Below are positions 1 to 5,967 of a DNA stretch of 9,618 nucleotides, in pieces. The stretch comes from an uncultured Erysipelotrichaceae bacterium (GTDB lineage Bacteria > Bacillota_I > Bacilli_A > Erysipelotrichales > Erysipelotrichaceae): the NCBI GenBank assembly GCA_900314345.1, contig OMUX01000381.1:1-9618 (forward strand). The letters are read 5' to 3'. Position 1 is the first letter of the stretch, and the number at the start of each line of letters is the position of its first letter. A model generated the notes under the pieces. The model saw only the letters and a program-made list of their open reading frames with translations. It did no database searches and had not been told where the DNA came from. The translations under genes and the position numbers were made by a program.

Positions 1-29
1 GGGCTTAGTGCCCGAAGGAGGGATCGCCT

Positions 30-854
30 ATGATTCAGGATATCGCTCCGCATGTATACCATAACGAGTACACGCCTCGTGCTCCGCAGAGCCAAGACGT
101 TCTTTTTGATTTTGAGGGCATCAGCCTGCGTATGAAGAAGGACCATACCTTCTTCACCTATGACGATGTCAGCCATGACAGGAACTTCATCTATCTTTTC
201 CGCATTGATGACACAGCCTATTACCTGACAGACCTGAAGGAAGAAGAACATATCCTTGTCACCAAGTATGAGCTGCGCTATCAGACGGACAATGTCACAG
301 GCTTTGCGGGCATCACCGGCTGGTCGCTGTACGACTGGATGATCCACAATCAGTACTGCGGGGTATGCGGACATACCATGAAGCAGGATGAAAAGGAACG
401 TGCCATGCGCTGCCCGGAGTGCGGAAACATCGTCTATCCCCGTATCAACCCGGCGGTGATCGTTGCCGTGATCAATGATGAGGATCAGCTGCTGGTCACA
501 CGCTATGCAAACGGGCCGTACAAACGCTGGGCACTGGTTGCCGGCTATGTGGAGATCGGTGAAACACTGGAACAGTGCGTGAAGCGTGAAGTGAAAGAGG
601 AAACAGGCCTGGATGTCAGTGATCTTGTCTATTACAAATCACAGCCATGGGGCCTGAGCGGCAGTGTCCTGAGCGGCTTCTGGTGCAGAGCACACGGAAA
701 TCAGAACATCGTGCTGCAGCGCAGCGAGCTTGCCGTTGCCGAATGGAAGGACCACGAAGATGAAATAGAACTGACCGGTCATGCCGCCCTGACGGCGGAA
801 ATGATCGGCATGTACAGAAACGGAGGATACCGCAGATGGATTTCAATCAGGTGA
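30..854 (+). CDS. nudC: NudC-like NAD(H) pyrophosphatase / zinc-ribbon Nudix hydrolase
   Basis: This 274-residue cytoplasmic protein matches the NudC layout. An N-terminal region of about 105 residues is followed by a four-cysteine zinc ribbon (C110, C113, C128, C131) and a Nudix domain. The Nudix box runs from G172 to L194 and keeps E178, R186, E187, E190, E191 and G193, which bind the divalent metal. Just after it comes SQPW (204-207), the start of the NudC signature that in this family contacts the nicotinamide nucleotide. Family members cleave NADH to NMNH and AMP and can remove NAD caps from RNA. The rest of the signature is altered: SQPWGLSGS instead of the usual SQPWPFPxS, so substrate preference is less certain. 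The start is set by AGGAGG at 16-21, 8 nt before ATG. The stop overlaps the next gene by 19 nt. A reading frame open from base 1 ends at TGA 31-33, overlapping this ATG, so an upstream cotranscribed gene is possible but unproven. Confidence 0.85.
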   Translation: MIQDIAPHVYHNEYTPRAPQSQDVLFDFEGISLRMKKDHTFFTYDDVSHDRNFIYLFRIDDTAYYLTDLKEEEHILVTKYELRYQTDNVTGFAGITGWSLYDWMIHNQYCGVCGHTMKQDEKERAMRCPECGNIVYPRINPAVIVAVINDEDQLLVTRYANGPYKRWALVAGYVEIGETLEQCVKREVKEETGLDVSDLVYYKSQPWGLSGSVLSGFWCRAHGNQNIVLQRSELAVAEWKDHEDEIELTGHAALTAEMIGMYRNGGYRRWISIR

Positions 855-2143
855 TTTACCAGATCTACCCGCTGGGTTTCTGCGACGCATCAAGGGAAAA
901 CGATCACAGACAGGCGCATCGCATCCGCAGGGTCCTGGACTGGGTGGATCATTTCCAGAAGCTTGGCATCACGCAGATCCTGTTCAACCCCGTCTTTGAA
1001 AGCAGCAGTCATGGCTATGACACCATCGACTGCCGCAGGATTGATGCACGTCTTGGCACGAATGAAGACTTCAGGGAAGTCTGCGATGCCCTGCACAAGG
1101 CAGGCATCGGTGTCATCCTGGATGCCGTCTTCAACCATGTCGGAAGAGACAACCCGATGTTCAGGGATGTGCAGGAAAGGAAATGGGACAGTCCGTACAA
1201 GGACTGGTTCTATATCAACTTCAGTGACTCCTGGGCAAGGGACGGCTTCAGCTATGCCGACTGGGAAGGACATCAGGAACTGGTGAAACTGAACCTGCAG
1301 AATCCGGAAGTGAAGCAGTATCTCTTTGACAGCGTGGATCTGTGGATTGAACAGTTCGGCATTGACGGCCTAAGGCTGGATACCGCCTACTGCCTGGATC
1401 AGCAGTTCCTGAGAGAGCTGAGGGATCATGTGAAATACGGTCATCCGGACTTCCTGATGATCGGTGAGATGATCAACGGCGACTACAACATCCTTCTGAA
1501 AGAGGATCTTGTGGACAGCGTTACAAACTACGAATGCCGCAAAGGTCTTTTCTCCAGCATGAACACGCACAACCTGTTTGAGATCGGCTATTCTTTGAAC
1601 CGGCAGTTCGGCCATGAGCCCTGGTGTCTTTACCAGGGAAGACATCTTCTGTCCTTCGTGGACAATCATGATGTCGACAGGATCGCTTCAACATTGAATG
1701 ATCCAAGGGATCTTCCGCTGATCTACGATCTCATGTATGCCATGCCCGGCATGCCATGCATCTACTATGGCAGTGAATGGGGTGCGGAAGGAAAACGTAC
1801 CAGGGAAAGCGATGCAGAACTGCGTCCATGCTTTGACAAACCGGAATGGAACGAACTGACACAGCATCTGTCACAGCTCAATGCCATGCGTCTTGCCAAT
1901 CCCGTATTCACGGACGGAGACTACTTCCAGATCTGTACGATGAACCAGGCCTGGGGCTTCATGCGCAGCATGGAACACAGCCTGCTCATCTTCCTGATCA
2001 ACATCTCCGATGACACAATGCATCTGCAGTTCAATACGCCTGTTGAAAGTGCCGAAGACCTTCTGACACATGAGACCGTATCACTGAAAAACGGGATCGG
2101 CCTGCCTGCCAAGTCGTCCCGCTTCCTGTATCATTCCCGTTAA
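836..2143 (+). CDS. GH13 alpha-amylase-family glycoside hydrolase, intracellular
   Basis: This 435-residue protein hydrolyses, or possibly transglycosylates, alpha-glucans or malto-oligosaccharides. The GH13 (beta/alpha)8 barrel motifs appear in order: the QIYPLGF strand at 9-15, region I DAVFNH at 96-101, region II GLRLDTAY at 178-185 with nucleophile D182, region III with acid/base E211 (MIGEMI), and region IV FVDNHD at 274-279 with D279. A short C-terminal beta domain follows from about residue 355. There is no signal peptide and no N-terminal starch-binding domain, so it probably acts in the cytoplasm on imported oligosaccharides. It is shorter than most neopullulanases and cyclomaltodextrinases, and the exact subfamily and substrate cannot be read from the motifs. 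The ATG lies 19 nt inside the end of the Nudix gene and follows a GGAGG, which suggests translational coupling. It ends 2 nt before the convergent pseudouridine-synthase/lysozyme gene. Confidence 0.9.
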   Translation: MDFNQVIYQIYPLGFCDASRENDHRQAHRIRRVLDWVDHFQKLGITQILFNPVFESSSHGYDTIDCRRIDARLGTNEDFREVCDALHKAGIGVILDAVFNHVGRDNPMFRDVQERKWDSPYKDWFYINFSDSWARDGFSYADWEGHQELVKLNLQNPEVKQYLFDSVDLWIEQFGIDGLRLDTAYCLDQQFLRELRDHVKYGHPDFLMIGEMINGDYNILLKEDLVDSVTNYECRKGLFSSMNTHNLFEIGYSLNRQFGHEPWCLYQGRHLLSFVDNHDVDRIASTLNDPRDLPLIYDLMYAMPGMPCIYYGSEWGAEGKRTRESDAELRPCFDKPEWNELTQHLSQLNAMRLANPVFTDGDYFQICTMNQAWGFMRSMEHSLLIFLINISDDTMHLQFNTPVESAEDLLTHETVSLKNGIGLPAKSSRFLYHSR

Positions 2144-2145
2144 TC

Positions 2146-4794
2146 TCAGTACATACCTCTTGCTGTTTCGGCAACGGAGTTTGACAGGGATTCCCCGCCG
2201 ACCTCGTAGCCGTAGCAGAAGATGTACGCTGCCTGGGCTGCGCCGTCTGCACTGTCTTCACATGCCCTCAGTTCCGCCGTTGTATTCGGATAGGATGAGG
2301 GCATTTCATATGCCAGATAATGCAGCTGGCCGTCAATGGTCGTGTAGTCATAGCCATTGGCTGCGCACCAGCTCTGCAGATTGCTCAGACGGCCGCCGCC
2401 CCACTGGCACAGACCGTAGTAGTAGCCGCTGTCTGCCTGGGGGTTATAGCCGCTTTCCCGCTTCATGTTGGCAAGAATGCCGATTGCCTGGGCGTTGTTG
2501 AGTCCCATGCCTGAAGTCAGGAAGGAATAGATCTGGCCATAGGGATCAGAAGAATCCGCCACATAAGAGGAGGCAGCCGGTTCCTGGGATGCCGCAGCAG
2601 TTTCTGCTGAAGTTTCTGCTGAAGTTTCTGCAGAAGCGGCTGTCGAAGCTTCCGCTGTCACTTCCGCCGCAGCCTGTGCTGTTTCTTCTGAAGCAGCCTT
2701 TCCATTGATCGTCAGGGTATAGATGGCACTGGATTTGTTTCCTGCCTTGTCCATGGCGGTTACGGCAATGCGGTAGGTGCCAGGTGCTGTGAGATCTCCT
2801 GCATCACTGTCAATGGTCCAGGTGCCCTTCTCCGTTGTTTCTTCCTCGGCGTAGGACAGTTCCCCGTCAACATCATCCTTGATGGAGATGACATTGTCCT
2901 GAAGGCTGTAGTCATCCCCTGCCATGATGGATACGGCATCCGCCTTGAACACGATGATCGGTGCTGCCGTGTCGAGCACAGCTGCTTCTTCGGTTTCCGT
3001 CTGTGCTGCAGCCACGGTGACAGAATATGCTTCTTCCGTCTCTGCTCCGTCATTGTCCATGGCGTGGATCACAACATCATAGATTCCTTCTGCCGTGACA
3101 TCCACCTTGCTTTCAACGGTGTATGTACCTTTCTTCAGAAGATCACTGTACGCAAGGGCATTGCCCTCTGCGTCCGTAACGTTTGTAATGTTTGCCAGCG
3201 GATCAAAATCTTCATTGAGATCAATGGTGATGCTCTCATTGCGGAAGCTGATCAGCGGGTTCACCGGCTGCTTCACAATGAAGGTGCGGGAGACGACCTT
3301 TGTCGCTGTATCACCATAGGATGTTGTTTCACGCAGGATGTAGTCCAGCTTTTGTGCACCGGCCTTATGTGTGTTGACTGTTCCGGCTGTTCTGATGGCA
3401 CCGGTACTTGAAAGAACATAGTCCAGCGGATCGAAGTCGCTGGCAAATTCCAGCTGTGTTTCATCCTTGAAGACAATGTTCATGGCCTCATATGCAGCCT
3501 CAAGCTCCTCTTCCCTGTTCAGCTTTTCTGATGCAGGTGCGGCAGATGGAATTGCAGTGGTAAGTTTTGTTTCAGTATGCTGTGCCTGATAACCCAGGAC
3601 ACAGACCGCTGCGACGAGGGCAAGCATCAGGACAATCAGTGCCGGATGATGTCTGCGGGTATTTTCCCTGCTCTGATCCATCGTTTCATCGATGACAGCA
3701 GGCTGTACTGTTTCCTCTTTCCTCTCTGTTTTCTTTACCAGTTCTGTCTTTTCTTCGAATGTAGTCAATTCTGCCTCCTTGACTGATTCCTCAGTCTTTT
3801 TCTTTTCTTCTTTCTCTTCTTCCTTCCAGGCATTCTGAATCACCTGGTGAATATCAATTTCGGGTTCTGCATTGCTGGTGATGACCCGGCTTTCCCTGAT
3901 CAGTCCTTCCATGTCATCCGGCAATGGTGCACGCACGCTTGCCGGAGTCCTTGTAAAGGGAGAAAGCAGGTCGATCCTTGCACAGTGAAGCGCAGGCCTG
4001 TTCAAAAGCTTTGTGCTTCCACCGTACAGTTCATCGCCCAGAAGCGGGTGATGGATGCTTGCCATGTGGGTGCGGATCTGGTGGGTTCTGCCGGTTTCAA
4101 TCTCCACAAACACAACAGAGAATACCTGTGCTCCCTTCTGCATGATCTGCATGCACTGCCAGTGTGTCACGGCTCTTGCGCCGTCTTCACTGACTTCCCT
4201 TGCTCTTTCGCCTTCCACTTTTTCTATCGGCGCATCAATCGTTCCATGGCTTTCTTCCATGGCATTTTCCACAAAGGCGATGTAGCCTTTGCGCAGCTTT
4301 CCTTCGATGCGTTCCTGGTTCAGACGGGATGCGGCGGGCTGATTCTTGGCGAACAGCTGTACACCGCTGACATCCTTGTCCAGCCTTCCGACCGGTCGGA
4401 TCGTGAACTCCTCATTTCTCTTGAGATAGTGCGACTGCACCATCGTGCCAAGGGAATCCTCCGCATGTCCATGGGAAGGATGCACGGGAATACCGGCAGG
4501 CTTGTTGACCACAAGGAAATCATCCTCCTCAAGGAGGATTTCAGGTTCCTGTTCCAGAAGGACTGCATCTTCGCTTCCTTCTTCCGGGAAAATCACCTGC
4601 AGGGTATCGCCTACCCGCATGCATTCATCCGTATGGACCTGTTTTCCGTTCAGAAGGATCTGTCCGTCAAACTTCAGACGGGCAATCTCATGTCTTGAAA
4701 GATGCAGCTCCCTGGTGAGCACATTGCGGATCCTTCCCTTCTGGGTGGGATTCCAGGCGTCCAGTGTGAGCCGGTATGTCAGTGTCTTTTCCAT
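2146..4794 (-). CDS. RluA-family pseudouridine synthase fused to membrane-anchored Ig-like/phage-lysozyme protein
   Basis: One uninterrupted 882-residue frame joins two normally separate proteins. Residues about 15-70 form an S4-like RNA-binding domain and 88-300 an RluA/RluD pseudouridine synthase, with catalytic D139 in GRLDKDVSG and the GRTHQIR motif at 235-241. Family members isomerise uridine in rRNA or tRNA. Residues 301-380 are a Glu/Lys-rich linker. One hydrophobic helix (about 383-402) would anchor the chain with its C-terminus outside. Three Ig-like segments follow (about 439-508, 512-595, 608-697); the last looks like DUF5011/HYR, with PGTYRIAVTAMDKAGN. An Ala/Ser/Glu/Thr spacer (699-748) leads to a phage-tail-lysozyme-like domain (751-882) with candidate catalytic E780 in KRESGYNP and GLCQW. 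Four cysteines there (796, 810, 845, 860) could form disulfides. No Shine-Dalgarno is visible before the first ATG, but a strong one precedes an internal TTG at codon 343. The gene may give a full fusion, a separate lysozyme, or both. Domain calls are firm; the biology is inferred. Confidence 0.85.
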   Translation of the reverse strand: MEKTLTYRLTLDAWNPTQKGRIRNVLTRELHLSRHEIARLKFDGQILLNGKQVHTDECMRVGDTLQVIFPEEGSEDAVLLEQEPEILLEEDDFLVVNKPAGIPVHPSHGHAEDSLGTMVQSHYLKRNEEFTIRPVGRLDKDVSGVQLFAKNQPAASRLNQERIEGKLRKGYIAFVENAMEESHGTIDAPIEKVEGERAREVSEDGARAVTHWQCMQIMQKGAQVFSVVFVEIETGRTHQIRTHMASIHHPLLGDELYGGSTKLLNRPALHCARIDLLSPFTRTPASVRAPLPDDMEGLIRESRVITSNAEPEIDIHQVIQNAWKEEEKEEKKKTEESVKEAELTTFEEKTELVKKTERKEETVQPAVIDETMDQSRENTRRHHPALIVLMLALVAAVCVLGYQAQHTETKLTTAIPSAAPASEKLNREEELEAAYEAMNIVFKDETQLEFASDFDPLDYVLSSTGAIRTAGTVNTHKAGAQKLDYILRETTSYGDTATKVVSRTFIVKQPVNPLISFRNESITIDLNEDFDPLANITNVTDAEGNALAYSDLLKKGTYTVESKVDVTAEGIYDVVIHAMDNDGAETEEAYSVTVAAAQTETEEAAVLDTAAPIIVFKADAVSIMAGDDYSLQDNVISIKDDVDGELSYAEEETTEKGTWTIDSDAGDLTAPGTYRIAVTAMDKAGNKSSAIYTLTINGKAASEETAQAAAEVTAEASTAASAETSAETSAETAAASQEPAASSYVADSSDPYGQIYSFLTSGMGLNNAQAIGILANMKRESGYNPQADSGYYYGLCQWGGGRLSNLQSWCAANGYDYTTIDGQLHYLAYEMPSSYPNTTAELRACEDSADGAAQAAYIFCYGYEVGGESLSNSVAETARGMY
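2601..2636 (-). repeat. 12-bp tandem repeat (3 copies) in the lysozyme spacer
   Basis: On the plus strand, two identical copies of tttctgctgaag are followed by one copy with a single change (tttctgcagaag). In the minus-strand gene they encode a repeated Glu-Thr-Ser-Ala unit at about residues 720-731, within the low-complexity Ala/Ser/Thr/Glu spacer between the Ig-like segments and the lysozyme domain. A repeat whose unit is a multiple of three can change spacer length by slippage without breaking the frame. Confidence 0.9.
3766..3780 (-). promoter_or_regulatory. Internal Shine-Dalgarno and candidate TTG start for a separate membrane lysozyme
   Basis: The minus strand carries AAGGAGG (3774-3780), then 5 nt (CAGAA), then TTG (3766-3768). 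The TTG is codon 343 of the 882-codon gene and in the same frame. Starting here would give a 540-residue protein with about 40 charged cytosolic residues, one membrane helix, Ig-like segments and the lysozyme domain, which is a normal type II membrane protein layout. An in-frame ATG at codon 372 (3679-3681) has no comparable Shine-Dalgarno. The motif falls in a Lys/Glu-rich stretch where AAGGAG can occur by chance (it encodes Lys-Glu-Ala), so use of the site is inferred. Confidence 0.5.
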
Positions 4795-4805
4795 ATACGC
4801 GAAGA

Positions 4806-4828
4806 CGGGGCTGTTTCAGACAACCCCG
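4806..4828 (-). other. GC-rich stem-loop between prfB and the fusion gene
   Basis: In the minus-strand transcript CGGGGTTGT (4820-4828) pairs with ACAGCCCCG (4806-4814) around the 5-nt loop CTGAA. This gives nine pairs, one of them G-U. It lies 11 nt downstream of the prfB stop codon and ends 11 nt before the ATG of the fusion gene. What follows is TCTTCGCGTAT, not a U-run, so it is a poor intrinsic terminator. It could instead be a processing or attenuation element, or could protect a 3' end. Confidence 0.6.
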
Positions 4829-4839
4829 CCAATCATCTG

Positions 4840-5941
4840 TTACTCGATTCTTGAACGGAGATAGCTGTAGATGAATCCATCCAGGTCACCGTCCATGACC
4901 CCCTGGATGTTTCCTGCTTCATGTCCTGTGCGCAGATCCTTCACCATGGTGTAAGGCTGGAAGACATAGGAACGGATCTGAGAACCCCATTCGTTTGCCT
5001 TGACTTCACCCTTGATGGCTGCCATCTTCTCTTCCTGCTCACGGATCTTGAGCTGCAGGAGCTTTGATTTCAGCATATTCATGGCGTACTCCTTGTTCTG
5101 CAGCTGGGAACGCTGTGTCTGGCAGAACACCACGATGCCGGTCGGCTTGTGCGTGATGCGCACGGCAGAGTCGGTCTTGTTGATATGCTGGCCGCCCGCG
5201 CCGGAAGAACGCATCGTCACGACATCGATATCCTTGTCATCAATCGTGATGTCCAGGTCATCCTCAAACTCCGGCATGACTTCCACACTGGCAAAGCTGG
5301 TATGCCTTCTCGCATTGGCATCAAAGGGAGAGATGCGGACCAGTCTGTGGACGCCGTTCTCACTCTTGAGATAGCCATAGGCCATCGGACCGGAAATCTG
5401 GATGGAGCAGGACTTCAGGCCTGCTTCTTCGCCTTCTTCATAGTCCAGCACATTGACCTTGTAGCCCTTGCGCTCAGCCCAGCGGACATACATTCTGTAC
5501 AGCATGCTTGCCCAGTCCATGGCTTCCGTGCCGCCGGCACCCGGATGGATTTCCAGAATGGCGTCATGGTTGTCATAGGGACCGGAAAGCAGCACCTGGA
5601 TCTCGAAGGCTTCAAACGCCTTCATCTGCTCGCCATACTCTTCCTCAACAAGCTCTTCCAGTTCCTCGTCATAGTTCTTGCCGAGCTCAGTTGCGGATTC
5701 AGCAAGACCATCAAAGGCTTCGGTCAGCTTTGTGTGGTTTTCCAGCAAAGCCTTGAGCTGGTTGTTGTTCTTGATAACGGACTGCGCATGTTTCTGGTCA
5801 TCCCAGAAATCCGGGGCAGCCATCTTCTCTTCATTCTCTGCGATCTGCTTCTTCTTCCCGTCCAGGTCAAAGAGAGGAGCCAAGCTGCTCCAATTTGGCC
5901 TGGCAGTTTGTGATGCTCTGCTTCATTTCATAAAGTTCCAT
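4840..5941 (-). CDS. prfB: Peptide chain release factor 2, made by +1 programmed frameshift
   Basis: RF2 recognises UGA and UAA stop codons and triggers peptide release on the ribosome. Translation starts at ATG 5939-5941, with AAAAGGAG about 7 nt upstream, and reads 24 codons to CTT (5870-5872) followed by in-frame TGA (5867-5869). Skipping T5869 continues in the +1 frame from GAC at 5868, giving 366 residues, the usual RF2 length (E. coli 365). Key motifs fit E. coli numbering minus one: the stop-reading SPF at 204-206 and the peptidyl-transferase GGQ at 249-251 within GAGGQ. Ser occupies the position equivalent to E. coli 246. An N-terminal piece without the frameshift would be only 24 residues. 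A TTG at 5881-5883 opens the downstream frame but is not the true start. The gene follows secA by 26 nt, as in many Bacillota, and is autoregulated because low RF2 favours the frameshift. Confidence 0.97.
5866..5891 (-). promoter_or_regulatory. prfB programmed +1 frameshift site with upstream hairpin
   Basis: The shift heptamer CTTTGAC (5866-5872) is canonical: CUU in the P site re-pairs one base forward on UUU while the UGA waits for RF2. In most bacteria an AGGGGG-like Shine-Dalgarno sits about 3 nt before CTT. Here that stretch reads GGCTCCTCT, and the nearest GGAG is 15 nt upstream. Instead GGAGC (5887-5891) can pair perfectly with GCTCC (5876-5880) around a 6-nt loop, ending 3 nt before CTT. 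The frameshift itself is near certain because RF2 cannot be made otherwise; a role for the hairpin is inference. Confidence 0.85.
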
Positions 5942-5967
5942 GGTTCTTCTCCTTTTTGATTCTTATC

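Noticed and set aside
1..33. Tail of an upstream plus-strand gene ending at TGA 31-33
   Set aside because: The frame is open and would overlap the Nudix ATG as ATGA, but ten codons are too few to support a gene call; GGGC-TTAGT-GCCC at 1-13 is also too short and cut by the window edge.
4532..4549. Perfect inverted repeat ATCCTCCT-CA-AGGAGGAT
   Set aside because: It lies inside RluA coding sequence and encodes a plain Ile-Leu-Leu-Glu-Glu-Asp run; the AGGAGG it creates has no suitably spaced in-frame start.
3847..4698. Long plus-strand frame (283 codons) opposite the RluA half
   Set aside because: It lies wholly antisense to a gene with clear RluA motifs, has no recognisable domain and no ribosome site; it is a shadow frame.
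4840..5883. RF2 read as a simple 347-residue gene from a TTG start
   Set aside because: The upstream ATG with a good ribosome site plus CTT TGA C gives the full 366-residue RF2, so the TTG start only reflects the shifted frame.
5149..5913. 254-codon plus-strand frame opposite prfB
   Set aside because: It is a shadow of the RF2 coding sequence with no recognisable product.
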